Shown here one piece after another: positions 11,731 to 22,134 of a stretch of DNA of 64,000 bases. The first letter of the stretch is position 1. The number at the start of each line of letters is the position of its first letter. The translations under genes were made by a program, and so were the position numbers. The notes below the pieces were generated by a model. It saw only the letters and a list, made by a program, of their open reading frames with translations, was not told the DNA's origin and did no database searches. The stretch is from Isoetes taiwanensis. Its lineage: Eukaryota > Streptophyta > Lycopodiopsida > Isoetales > Isoetaceae. The stretch covers positions 5,452,653-5,516,652 of the forward strand of contig JAJEKV010000061.1 of the NCBI GenBank assembly GCA_021234155.1. Reading direction: 5' to 3'.

Positions 11731-13493
11731 TGCCTTGGTCTGGCGTGAGACTAGGGAGGATTAAGAGCATGATAGATTTCTTCCTGAGCTTGTTGATCCA
11801 GAGTTGTAGAGGGTGCTACTTGTTGAGGTCTCTGCTGCTGTGGTGGTCGAGGGGGCTTCTTCAAAACCGGACGTGGGCCCTGTTTGCCATTGGCGACTCA
11901 GAGTTGGTACGCAATAAGATGAACTGAAGTCGTTTGATTTTTTCCTGGAAGCTGAACTTGGACTTGAGGAAGCTGAGGACATGCCGTGGTGGTACCATTC
12001 TTGACAGTGATAGCACTGTGCTTTCGAAGGATCAAAAGGAGTTCGAGAACCTTGACCCCTAAATTGTTGGAGATGCTGAGCCTGTTGATATTGTTGAGAC
12101 GGATAGGATTCTTTGTTGTGGATATTCTTTGTGGTGTGGTTTGCACCCTGGAAGACATTTTTGCACGGTGTAGGATGAGCAGGTACACTCTTCAATAGAA
12201 TGATTGCACATATTACAACATTTACGATGGGGAGGAGGACGATTGGTAGAGTTATCTTGACCTTGGTACTTACAAATGTGACACCAAATCGACTTCTTTG
12301 AGGAGGAGTAGAATGGGGAGGTTGTACCACATTACGAGGAACCATGATGGGAGGCATGAAGGGAAGCTCGTGAGGGAAACACCAGAGGCGACACATTGAC
12401 AGAGTGATTTACCAATTCGATGGCTTGCTCCAAGGTCTTGGGGCGCATGTACTCGGCCATAAGGCGAATGGCGGGGAGGAAGACCACAAGAAACCATACT
12501 AGAATCTGGCTACGTGGGATGATACTCTTTAAGCTTGCTGACAAGAATTTGGAGACGATCTGCAAAGTCACGGACAGACTCCGTGGGTTGTTGCTGAAGA
12601 TCGTTGAGCTGCTTCAGAAGCTGCTGATCATCATTCGTGGTGCCATAATGAGAGATAAAGGCAGTCTTCATCTCTTGCCAGTTTTGTTTCCAGTGACTTT
12701 TATTGGAGGAGCTCCTCGCAGCGTGGTAAAGAAAATGTGAAAGTTGAGTTGAGGCTGAGAATGGCCATTCAGAATAGCCAAGGCCTCAAATTCCTCCATG
12801 TGAGCTTGGGCACTTTGATCGAGGGGCTTCCCTTTGGTATTCCCAAAAATTGGATATGTGAGCTTGAGATTTTGAACAGGTGACTGAGCCTGAACTTGTG
12901 TGTAGAGTGGTGGAGCATAAGTGGGAATATAGCCTTGAGGCACAGCCATAGGCTGGGAACAAGGTGGTGGCATAGGAACTGAGAAACCAGGTGGTCCAGA
13001 GAGAGGAGCGTCCGTGGGCAAAGGGCCGTGGGTGCCGTCCTCATGTAATTTGAGATCAGTAATATTGTATACCGGAACCGAGTGCTGAAAGGAGGGGGAA
13101 GACTGAAATTCATGAATATGAGGAGGGCCAAAAGAGACATGAGGATAGCCTATCCCAGTCGGAGGAGACGAGGGTTGCGAAGGCAAAGGAGTGTGACCAG
13201 AAGAGATATGAATGTTGTTGTCTGGAGTCTGAAAATAATGAGGAGTAGGATGGATCGGTGTATGATGTGGCGATTGTGATTGAGAGTAGTGCTTGCAAAC
13301 GGGGGGAGACCCCTGGTCGAGAACTGACACGAGGGGTGGGCGGTGCCGACTGAGCACATGGGCAGACATGGCCTCCTTCGATGTCATAGTTAGGATCATA
13401 CATTTCGCGAGTAGTTTCTCGGCGCTAGTGGCGTTCCAATCGAGCCGCAGTTTGGCTAAGGAGTTCCTCAGGAGTGAAAGCACGAGCAGACAT
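11731..13493 (-). pseudogene. gag: gypsy gag with zinc knuckles (E1)
   Basis: The start ATG at 13,493 gives MSARAFTPEELL, then a stop after ~22 codons and a frame change. A 271-codon frame covers 13,483-12,668 with Pro/His/Gln-rich sequence and the capsid block GNTKGKPLDQSAQAHMEEFE. CCHC-type nucleic-acid-binding knuckles follow: a damaged CHICKYQ-type one, CCNMCNHSIEEC at ~12,200, and a third CYHCQ...H-type at ~12,000. E2 has the same order. It would form the virus-like particle shell and bind RNA. It is broken by frameshifts. Confidence 0.75.
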
Positions 13494-13537
13494 ATTGAGG
13501 GGAGAGAAAAAGAACTAAGACCCAGCAGCGGCGACAG

Positions 13538-14131
13538 TGTTTAGGGTCTGGGTTCGGGATCTCCTGCAAGACACCCCTCTGTGAGGACCCTTGGATCAAA
13601 CAGGAGAATCTTAGCTGAGTGTCACGCGGGATTTTGCAAAGGAGAGAAGAAAGAAAGAAAAGGAGAGAACAAGACAAAAACTGTAAGCGAAAATAAGACT
13701 TTCTTGATATCAACTTGAGTACATGAACTCTCGTCAAGCGAGGAGAAAACAATCGAGACAAGTCCAAAATCTCATCTAAAAACTTGAGATCTATTTGTAC
13801 TCATTTATATATAGTACAATGGCCTTGGGCCCAAAATAGATATGTGACAGGTCTCAGTTACCAACTCCCGGATCAACGCCTGGTTTTCGAGGAATCTGGT
13901 AGCGCCTTCATTGGGTGCCTGGAATCCCATTGACTTTGGACTATACTCCACGGAGGCCGTCATTTGTCCGTTCTGGGTCTCTTCTTTGACTGGGGCATGG
14001 TCCTCTGCGTGGGTTTCGGCGAGGGCGTGGGTCTACTACATGATGCTTGACCTGTGCCTTATTCCTGCCCTGCTCCGTGGTCTTCAGGAATAGTCCTGTG
14101 CCTGGACGTACAGGACTGACGATAATAAACA
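13538..14131 (-). mobile_element. 5' LTR of E1
   Basis: 594 bp. On the plus strand it starts tgtttagggtctgg and ends gataataaaca (TG...CA in sense). A TATA-like tatatatagtac lies near 13,807. Immediately inside it (13,516-13,537) the sense strand reads CTGTCGCCGCTGCTGGG. This partly resembles a tRNA-Asp primer site, but I do not call it firmly. The outer flank runs directly into the GH3/X array. Confidence 0.8.
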
Positions 14132-14266
14132 ACCATGAAACTCAGAATCTTATCCAAATCAAACCACACATACTCTGGCAGTACTTTTGGTGGTATCCTT
14201 TTTAGTTTTTTTGGCGTCCTTCATACAGTTCTCAACTGTAACATAAACTGTAACAAGAAAACCACA

Positions 14267-15190
14267 TTACGGAGAATGCATGCTTCCTAAGATTTCACTA
14301 ACTGAAATGTTTTTTCTGCTTTTGATTAGCTCTAAGCTGTAGGATCTATGGATGAGAATTTTCTTTGTGATCAGTGACTTTTGAGCGTCATAAAATGGCT
14401 TGAATAGCAACTCCCTGGCTGTTGATCCCAGTAGTATCACAAACCTCTTGAATCTGGATGCATCAATCTTAGAATATATGTCACCAACTACATGTTCAAG
14501 CACTCTTTTCCCCAGGCCAATATTTGAAGGGTCATCAAGTAAGAAAATTATCTCATCATTGTTAGCAATTGTTTCCACAATCTGTCTTATACTTTCCCTC
14601 ACCGCCTTCTTTGCATTGTGTGGCCGCTTTGTGTTCAACACATTCTTGATTGCATAAATTCTTCTCGCATCACAATTCATATTTAAGCTCCCAATTGGTT
14701 TTTTGTCAGTTTTTTATCTTTCTTCATATCTCGCCATCTAAGAGAGATTTTTCTCATCCGAGTCAATCTCTTCTCAACATATACAAGTTTCCTCTTATCG
14801 GCCTAACATTCTCGTAATGTGAATTTGAGCACACAATCCATAAGCATCTTATCACCATCAAGCTGCACTATATCATTCCTTAATTGTATGATTGTCTTTT
14901 TCTTCTCCTTCATTGCATTTTCCATTGAGATGCCCGTTCTTGCTAAATTACAAAATTCTTCATTTCGTGCATGCATGCACCTTAATTGTCTATAAATTTC
15001 CGCTACTAGTTGGCCATTGTATTGCATCATCTTTGTACAATATTTCAAGCAAACCTGATTTACCTTCAGAAGTATACTTAACCAAGCTGGCAACTGAATT
15101 AAAAGCTGGATGATGTCTGGTCAGAGCATTCTTTGGGTAAATCCCTTCTCTTGCCCAAATATTTGTATGCTTTGCTCCAAAATTGCGCAA
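14267..15190 (-). pseudogene. Unidentified protein fragment 'X' (copy 2, most complete)
   Basis: A 137-codon frame (14,680-14,267) starts MNCDARRIYAIKNVLN and contains RESIRQIVETIANNDE, FLLDDPSNIGLG and KRFVILLGSTA. It is preceded in sense by coiled-coil blocks (15,093-14,803: NEEFCNLARTGISMENAM, KKKTIIQLRNDIVQL) and by a segment at 15,190-14,990 (YPKNALTRHHPAFNSVASLV). The separation of blocks suggests exons of one gene. I cannot name the family. Composition and codon usage look protein-coding and the frame is more open than in copy 1, so copy 1's breaks may be sequence errors. Confidence 0.5.
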
Positions 15191-16525
15191 TGCATTCTCA
15201 TCTTCTAGCTATTCTGTAATTAACCTATGCTTGTTTGTGGTTTGAGCATACGCTGCTAATGGGAGGTTAATTGTGATATGGGCCATAACATTGGAAGCAA
15301 GAGTACAAGGAAGATAGCCCGAACCATAGTTCTTGCTGGTTTTTAAACAGGGATATACAAAATTTGAATTATTGAATATAAATTTCAAATGTAGAAACAA
15401 TAAAACAGATCGGATGGAGGAAGGAGTTACTTGGTGGACCAAGTGCATATGTACAACCAAATTTTAGGTCCAAGGACAGTAGTCCAAAACTAATTCATAC
15501 GGCTAAGGAGCCCTAGTTCTCAAGAAGGAAAGATCTCCCCACCTAACTCACACGAACCTGGCATCCACGTAGCAATAAGGGCACATAAAAAGGATAAAAG
15601 ATTTCAAAGGGGGTGGAAAAGATATCACAAATTTAGCTTATTAATGCCAAAAATTGACCCATGCCTCATATTATATTTTACCAAAAGATTAATAACAATT
15701 TATAATTTCTTAGGGGGTCCTTTGGAGACCTCATATTTTCTCTAATGGGTGATCTCATGTCAAATACCCATATTTTAGTCTTGTTAAAGTTAACTTGCAT
15801 ACTTGTTCATTACTTTAAATTCTCGCTCTCTCTTGATGATATGGAGTTCCTCACTCTAGTTCACACCAGTAGCGAGAGAACCTAATCAAACAACTAAAAC
15901 TCGCTGAGACTATGCTGGGAAGAAAGCCCGAAGGCAATGCGTGAAAACATAGTCTATCGTATTGACAAACTAGTTGCGGAGATGCAACTACTCTTCAATA
16001 TCCTCATAACATGACCACCAATGGATTACCAAGACCATGTTAAGGAAGCCCATGCGAGACTAGAATTCTTCGATAAATGGCGCTCGTGGTGTGAAACATT
16101 ATAGATCATATCTAGATTAAGAGCTTCACTTAAGAAGCTTAGAAATAACTCTTAAACTATTACGTGTAATCCTAGGATTTAGTGCATGAAGTCAATGTTT
16201 TGTGTACTCCTTGTATCAGTGATTATAAATGCAATCATGTAACATGCTTGCTTGTTTATATAGGCCACATATGTGTGGCACTTTGATGATTGTCCTGCAA
16301 GTTGCTCTTGATTGCCCTTTAAAAACTCTATAAAGTGTTGATTTGGTACATGATGTCCAAAAACTAGATAATAATAAGAAAATAGATCCTTTAGGATCTC
16401 ATAGCTTTTGTGGTAGTAAAGATAAATTACACATATAATGATTATTAACACGAGATGTACATTGTAGTATAAGGATTATTAACAGGTATATGTTACAAAA
16501 TCCAATTGTCGTCCCGTAGCTGTAC

Positions 16526-17153
16526 AAGGGATAGGTCGATAAGCCGTTTAAAAGTACCTGGCTTAAGGATGCATAACTCAAGTGGTCCAATAGTCTTGAC
16601 AGCACGAGACCCTCTGTAGCCAGGGTCAACAAAACTTGCATCTAGTGTAGTACAACATTGTTGGAACAACTATTGTTGATTTAAGGCATTGCAATTGTCT
16701 TTTAGCTCCCAAAAGATGACATAATGACCTGGGCTTGTCAGTGGAACGATCAACACAACTGGTATAGTCAGCAAGTTCAAGGGAGGTATTCTGAAAGTGG
16801 GAGAAAGCCTTCTCCACAGCAAGCCTCAAGTCATTCTCATTGTTCTTGTCAATGTTAACTATGAGGAGGACATCCTTTCGGCTCACATACAACAATTGTG
16901 GAGAATTGTTGTAGAGACCTACAACTTGAACAACATCCCCAAGGCGATATCGATATAGACCTGATGAGAGATCAAAAGGTTGGTGAGTTTTAGTTACAAA
17001 CTAGAAATTTGCAAGTAAAAGCAACACAGAAATGAATGAAGACTCACCAGCATAAGTTGTGATAACTATCTCGTATTCATGGCCGACCTCCACTTCACTT
17101 AAAGAAAGAATTGGGCCACCATCGAGGGGTATGAACTCAAAGTAAGCAAAGTT
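16526..17153 (-). pseudogene. GH3 3'-end fragment B, truncated and frameshifted
   Basis: Matches the intact GH3 gene over the end of exon 3 (17,153-17,048, FAYFEFIPLDGGP...TTYAG), the last intron with GT donor and AG acceptor, and exon 4 from 16,960. A 4-bp insertion after CVDRST throws exon 4 out of frame, and homology ends at ~16,526 before the final ~35 codons. In the GH3 fold this is the C-terminal domain that packs over the acyl substrate, so no enzyme could result. Confidence 0.85.
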
Positions 17154-17360
17154 TTTCCTCTTGTCACCTTCAAGCTGCAATATATCATTCCTTAATTGTA
17201 TGATTGTCTTTTTCTTCTCCTTCATTGCATTTTCTATTGAGATGCCCGTTCTTGCTAAATTACAAAATTCTTCATTTCGTGCATGCATGCACCTTAATTG
17301 TCTGTAAATGTCAGCTACCAGTTGGCCATTGTATTGCATCATGTTTGTGCAATATTTCAA
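17001..17360 (-). pseudogene. X-GH3 chimeric ORF (copy B)
   Basis: 119 open codons run from X coiled-coil sequence (KYCTNMMQYNGQLVADIYRQ, NEEFCNLARTGISIENAM) through GDKRK into GH3 exon 3 sequence at ~17,153, ending a few codons past the conserved GT donor at 17,047. The in-frame junction at the same base in copies A and B shows the fusion predates the duplication. The GH3 gene at 26.4 kb has its own sequence (NVVFTVVP) at this point instead. Confidence 0.65.
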
Positions 17361-18522
17361 GCAAGCCTGATTTACCTTTCACAAGTAAACCAAGCTGGCA
17401 ACTGAATTAAAATCTGGATGATGTCTGGTCAGAGCATTCCTTGGATAAATCTCTCCTCTTCCAAATATTTGTATGCTTTGCTCCAGAATTGCGCAATGCA
17501 TTCTCATCTTCTAGATATCATGTAATTAACCTAGGCTTATTTGTGCTTTGAGCATACACTGCTAATGAGAGGTTAATTGTGATATGGGCCATAACATTGG
17601 AAGCAAGAGTACAAGGAAGATAGCCCGAACCATAGTTTCTGCTGGTTTTTAAACAGGGCACTAAATTTAAATTATTGAATCTAAATTTCAAATGTAGAAA
17701 CAACAAAACATATCAGATGGAGGAAGAAGTTACTTGGTGCATCAGGTGCATATGCACGACCAGATTTAAGTCCAAGGCCAGTGGTCCAAAACTAATTCAT
17801 ACGGCTAGAGAGCCCTAGTTCTCAAGAAGAAAAGATCTCCCCACCTAACTCACACGAACCTGGCGTCCACGGAGCAATAAGGGCACATAAAAAGAATAAA
17901 AGATATCAAAAGGGGTGGAAAAGCTATCACAGATTTAGCTTATTAATGCCAAAAATTGACCCATACCTCATATTATATTTTACCAAAAAATATAATAATA
18001 ACATTTTATAATTTCTTAGGGGGTCCTTTGGAGACCCCGTATTTTCTCTAATGGGTGATCTCATGCCAAATACCCATATTTTAGTCTTGTTAAAGTTAAA
18101 TTGTATACCTGTTCATTACTTTAAATTCTCGCTCTCTCTTGATGATATGGAGATCCTCACTCTAGTTCACGCCAGAGTAGCAAAGAACCTAATCAAACAA
18201 CTAAAACTCGCTGAGACTGTGCTGGGATGGAAGCCCAGAGGCAATGTGTGAAAATACAGCCTATCGTATTGACAAGCTAGTTGCGGAGATGCAACTACTC
18301 TTCAATATCCTCATAACATGACCACCAATGGATTACCAAGACTATGTTAGGGAAGCCCATGTGAGACTAGAATTCTTCCATAAATGGCGCTCGTGGTGTG
18401 AAACATTATAGATCGTATCTAGATTAAGAGCTTCACTTAAGAAGCTTAGAAATAACTCTTAAACTATTAAGTGTAATCCTAGGATTTAATGCATGAAGCC
18501 AATGTTTTGTGTACTCCTTGTC

Positions 18523-18852
18523 TAAACATATATAAAAAGCATTGCATTCTCCTTTTTTCCGTCCGCCTAAAAAAAAATGTATTTTCTCCCCGTCGTCAAT
18601 AAACTGCGTTTAATATTTTTTTAAAATCCACCGCCATGTGTTCTTCGATTGTATCAGAGAAAAATCTACAGGGCTTTCTTTGGTCTTTCTTTGCTTTAAT
18701 CGCCCGCCGCATCGATGCATTCTCGCAACATATTGCTTCTTTCACTGCCGCTGCCACTGTTGTTTCTTCAAATATGCTTGGCTCGAATCTGAACACTGCA
18801 TTGCGGCAAAATCCGAGGGAGATATGCACAGCTTTAAGTACTTTTAAACTTT
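18523..18852. other. Left flank of the TIR element, unrecognised
   Basis: Foreign to the GH3 array. It has an open stretch of 73 codons on the plus strand (18,636-18,857), without family resemblance, that runs into the left TIR. With 22,135-23,652 it probably formed one piece of DNA before the TIR element entered. No terminal repeats of its own were seen. Confidence 0.4.
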
Positions 18853-18880
18853 CGTAAAGGTTGCTTACGTGGAATTCTGC
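18853..18880 (+). repeat. Left TIR of the recombinase element
   Basis: Starts cgtaaaggttgc and ends ggaattctgc. It matches the reverse complement of 21,999-22,027 with one substitution and one missing T. Just inside, gctccc...gggagc (18,879-18,900) can form a small hairpin, and an acgtggca motif follows at ~18,905, mirrored by gacgtggca beside the right TIR. Confidence 0.85.
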
Positions 18881-19195
18881 TCCCATATCCAATAGGGAGC
18901 TTACACGTGGCACCATTTCCTTTTCTGAATGTTAGCTTAGTTGTCATTGTGATCAAATGTTTTTTAAGTGTACGTGTTTTTTTTTCTACTATCCACAGTA
19001 GAATGTAGGGTAAGAAGACAGAATTACAAGTAAAAAACCTCAGAATGTAAGGTAAAAATCCCAGAATGCACAGTAAAACATTAAAATTCATAACCAAAAA
19101 TATTACAATTGCAGTGAAAATTTTTTCATTCACGTTCAGATCAAAAAAAGGTTTACAAACAAAAAGTTTCAGTCACATGTTTGAAGTCACATGTT

Positions 19196-21455
19196 TCACC
19201 CAGATTTACTTTCACTTCCAGTAATCCGTTTTACAATTTCTGCAATGTTCAAGCTGCCACCACCAGGAACGATAATGCAATTGTTGAAAGTGCCACCTGA
19301 AATATTAGTCGTGCCAACATCAAGTCTCAAATTAAAAGCCTTTCTCAAGAGATATTGTATCAAAAAATGGATCATCAAGTTCTGCAGCAGGTAAACTGAT
19401 AATATTCTGATTTTCTTTTGCACAACTATCATTTGCTAACTCAACAGTCTTTGGAGCCAAGTTCAAAGTGGAATCTTCAGCGACATTCAAACCATCACTC
19501 ACGACACCAGGTTTAACACCATCACCTGAAAGGATATAAACTACTTAACTAGCAGAAACTACAAAAGAAAATACAAAACAACAAACAAATAGAAATAATT
19601 AGACTACTAAAATTACCTGTATAAACTGAATGACAATCTAGCACATTTCCAGCATTTTGCTTCGCATAATATGCAGCCAATTCTTCATTATAAACTTCAT
19701 CGAACATTCTTCGTGATCCATCTGCTTTGAATGGCTGTCCAATGATTGACATGGCAGCTTTAGATTTAATTTCAGCTGTCTTGTCATACCTGCAAACAAT
19801 AACAAACAGTAATTATAAATTCTATTAACTACTAACAGGAACAAAAAAATAAAGCGCTTAAATACCTTTTATACGACTCAGGATCCCTATGGCCAGTAAT
19901 GTTCATCCCAACATCAATGGGAACATTAGCACGTGCAAGACGGCTAACTACTGAAGTCCTGCCAGACTTTCCAGAAAATTTGCCCTCTACGCCAATTGCC
20001 TTCAACATGTATTTCATCCAGGACGCTAAAACCCTAGCACTAACTCAGCAAAAATTAGGCTACAAAATTATTTATAATTAACTTTTAACTAAATCAGAAA
20101 CTTACGTGGCTTTTGGGACAGTTGATACACTGCATAAACACGAAATTACATCCTTGTTCATCTGGTCCATAACATGGAAGATGCCTCACAAGGCACTTGA
20201 AAGTTAGAACTACATCATCTTCAAAGCATCGCACAGGTAATCTAAAAGATTCTTCCTGGTACTTCTTCATAGAAACAACATGGTTCTTACTCAGACGCTC
20301 ACTATATTCAAGACACTCTTTGCCCTCAACAACCAACACTTGAAAGTCAGTAACCATAAGCTGATATAGCTCATCTTTGCCTCTGATCGCAAAGACACAC
20401 AATAATACAGGAATCTCCTTTGCAGGCCTCTGTTACTAAAGATAGAATGTTCAATATCAGATAGCAGAGCTACCTCATCACTAAAAGACACTTCATCAAC
20501 TTTCTTCCTCTTTCCACATACTCCTGGAGTCAGTCTAGACCTTCTCATAGATGCTATACAAGTTTTTCTAGCATTGGAAAAAATAGGATTGTATCTAATA
20601 TCAAAAGGAACCTCTTCAACTCCAGTTATCCCAACCCTAACCTCTTGAGCCCTTCGTATTATAGCCCCAAATTTTCTGAAAATGTCTTGCAGACTGTCAC
20701 AAATAAACAAAAGAAATTAATAGAAAGAATTGAAAGAATAAAAACAGAATGATAAAAAAATGGAAAACTTACGTTTCAGTTGGATAAAGGCCTCCTTTTA
20801 TCTTGCAGACCTGCAACATGAATGGTTCTAGCATTCTTGCAAACTCACGCAGATCCAACTCCTCTATCTTCTTGTCAAGTGGCAATCCTTTTCTCACTCT
20901 CCATTGATCAAATCTAGTCCTCGCCCACTCAATTTTATCAAATTTCCTCCCAACAGCCTTCATTTCTTTCACTAACTCTTCATCTAAATCAAGAAATGCT
21001 ACTTCCTTCTCAGATTTCCCACCTTTCTTACTTATTTCAGGAATCTTTTCCTTGTTATCATCATCGGCTGAGAAAATTCCTGGCATATTTTCAATATCCT
21101 TCATATACTCTTTAATCTCCTCCTCACCAAACTCCTTACACATATCTTCATACTCTGCCTCATTTTCTACATCGTCATCATGCAGACTACTTTCAATACG
21201 TCCAAGTTCTTGTGTGAGATTCAGCACAAAACTAGGTCCTTCAGATATGGTAGAAACTCCAGCCATACTCGGCTGACATACCAGAAAACCTTGACACAAT
21301 ATTAGCATAACAAACAACTTAAGAAGAGCATTTAATCCAACCTCATCTGCTGCTTTACTCCCCAAACCCTGAAAAATAGAAAGTAAGTGTAAGAAAACTA
21401 AAAAAGAAAACAAACAAGAACAAAATAACAACTATACCTCAATCTTGGACGCCAT
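19196..21455 (-). CDS. Crypton/DUF3504-like tyrosine recombinase, six exons
   Basis: Predicted exons: 21,455-21,438; 21,368-20,773; 20,693-20,106; ~20,045-19,866; 19,789-19,617; 19,525-19,332 (possibly to 19,196). All introns start GT and end AG except that the start of exon 4 is uncertain. The N-terminal SAM-like core-binding region contains KIEWARTRFDQWRVRKGLP and the GGLYPTETLQDIF junction. Box I arginine lies in FAIRGKDELYQLMV. The second box reads GKSGRTSVVSRL, a K at the usual H of HxxR. The end is GHRDPESYKRYD, with H/R and the candidate nucleophile Y. The C-terminus has an ISGGTFNNC motif, a style known in DUF3504 proteins. One extra GT (~20,409) and one single-base shift (~19,340) break the frame; both may be sequence errors. 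The role would be cut-and-paste integration by recombinase. Confidence 0.75.
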
Positions 21456-21600
21456 TCTTCAAATAAAGTTTCAAGAAACGGCTCTAACACTCGCCAATCT
21501 TTGAAAACTAACATGCACCATTAGGAATCTCACCAAGATTCACTGCAAGAAGTCAGAAATCCGACAAATACCACGCAAACCTCGATCTTCAACACTTTTG

Positions 21601-21913
21601 GAACAAAGAACACCCGATCTTCGAAAGAAACAAGGCGCTGGAACAAAGAACACCCGATCTTCAGAAGAAACAAGGTGCTAACCAAAGAAACAAGGTGCTG
21701 GAACAAAGAACACGCGATCTTCGAAAGAAACAAGGCGCTAACCAAAAGAAACAAGGCGTTGGCGACAAAAATCTGAACTATGGCCGGAGACAAGGCGCTA
21801 AGCAAAAGAAACAAGGCGCTGGCGACAAAAATCTGAACTATGGCTGGAGACAAGGCGCTAACCAAAAGAAACAAGGTGCTGGCGACAAAAATCTTCAAAA
21901 AACAAGGCGCTGG
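21601..21913. repeat. 60-bp tandem array with ten ACAAGGYGCT motifs
   Basis: The 60-bp period is exact across 21,721-21,900 (three units) and holds approximately for the variant units before. The decamer acaagg(c/t)gct occurs at ~21,630, 21,670, 21,690, 21,730, 21,751, 21,790, 21,811, 21,850, 21,871 and 21,903. The array ends in a short palindrome around gctatggc/gccatagc (21,914-21,935). It lies upstream of the recombinase start, next to the right TIR, where binding sites for the enzyme or its promoter would be expected. Both strands stay open because the period is a multiple of three; I do not treat those frames as genes. Confidence 0.85.
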
Positions 21914-21998
21914 AGCTATGGCCGGAGCGCCATAGCCGCAGGCGAAGAAAGAGGAGGAACAGTAACGTGCAATTTTTTTTTTTTTTATGGATGACGTG

Positions 21999-22027
21999 GC
22001 AGAATTCCACGTAAGCAAACCTTCACG
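21999..22027 (-). repeat. Right TIR of the recombinase element
   Basis: Reads gcagaattccacgtaagc then aaaccttcacg; the reverse complement of the left TIR with one extra base. A T-rich tract (21,973-21,986) lies inside it. Outside, TTAT and a hairpin follow immediately. Confidence 0.85.
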
Positions 22028-22031
22028 TTAT

Positions 22032-22134
22032 GGCAAAGGCTTTTTAGGCTACTTTCTGGCCTGTCAAGGTGGCCTCCGTGCTTCGCGCGTCGGCCACCTT
22101 TCCAGGCCAGAAAGTAGCCTAAAAAGCCTTTCCC
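22032..22134. mobile_element. 103-bp foldback MITE with TTAT target duplication
   Basis: Two ~40-bp arms (aaaggctttttaggctac... and its complement ...gtagcctaaaaagccttt) pair with about two mismatches around a 17-nt loop (tccgtgcttcgcgcgtc). TTAT flanks it at 22,028-22,031 and 22,135-22,138. A near-perfect hairpin of this size fits a foldback MITE or a miRNA-like precursor. It sits exactly at the end of the right TIR, so it could also be part of that element's end. Confidence 0.7.

Larger units (their letters stand above)
10093..14131 (-). mobile_element. Ty3/gypsy element E1, 3'-truncated
   Basis: Minus-strand element. In sense order it has a 5' LTR (14,131-13,538), gag (from 13,493), CCHC knuckles (~12,290-11,980), aspartic protease (~11,260-10,720) and the start of reverse transcriptase, ending abruptly after the VDYRKLN motif at ~10,093. 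RNase H, integrase and 3' LTR are missing. It is the same family as E2 (41,965-52,996): gag repeats, protease and LTR ends all correspond. Its 5' half is duplicated at 1-1,419. Confidence 0.85.
12706..17771. repeat. Segmental duplication, copy 2 (~5 kb)
   Basis: Partner of 1-5,066 with near-perfect collinearity. Base 833 pairs with 13,538 and base ~5,040 with ~17,745. This copy is cleaner: where the copies differ, it usually has an intact CAG or CTG while copy 1 has a deletion or scramble. Unlike copy 1, the array continues past the breakpoint to 18,522. Confidence 0.9.
14869..18522. repeat. Tandem 2.3 kb GH3/X unit, ~1.6 copies (copy 2 array)
   Basis: The block starting tatatcattcct at ~14,869 recurs at ~17,180, a period of ~2,311 bp. 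The second unit runs through 17,772-18,522 (matching 2,760-3,510 of copy 1) and stops after actccttgt at 18,522, where unrelated DNA begins. The continuation of that unit (atcaattattataaatg) is found at 23,656, so the array is interrupted by ~5.1 kb of insertion. Confidence 0.8.
18853..22027 (-). mobile_element. TIR-flanked tyrosine-recombinase (Crypton-like) element
   Basis: A 3,175 bp element bounded by near-perfect inverted repeats of about 28 bp (18,853-18,880 and 21,999-22,027) with core GCTTACGTGGAATTCTGC. Its single recognisable gene, on the minus strand, is an intron-containing tyrosine recombinase of the DUF3504/Crypton type. A 60-bp tandem array with ten ACAAGGYGCT motifs lies between the right TIR and the gene. 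I see no clear target-site duplication beyond a shared CGT next to each TIR. Classical Cryptons are described without long TIRs, so the combination is unusual. It may be a new Crypton subgroup, or a TIR transposon that captured a recombinase. Confidence 0.8.

Noticed and set aside
1-17771. Repeat divergence caused by methyl-cytosine deamination or RIP-like mutation
   Set aside because: Changes at CAG/CTG are mostly indels and scrambles, not C-to-T or G-to-A transitions.
21601-21913. A CRISPR-like array
   Set aside because: Tandem units with no spacers, in a plant nuclear mobile element.
21530-22018. 162-codon minus ORF of repeated hydrophobic segments, and 99-codon plus ORF, looking like a repeat protein
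   Set aside because: Both only mirror the 60-bp tandem array, whose length is a multiple of three; the minus one also begins inside the TIR without an ATG.
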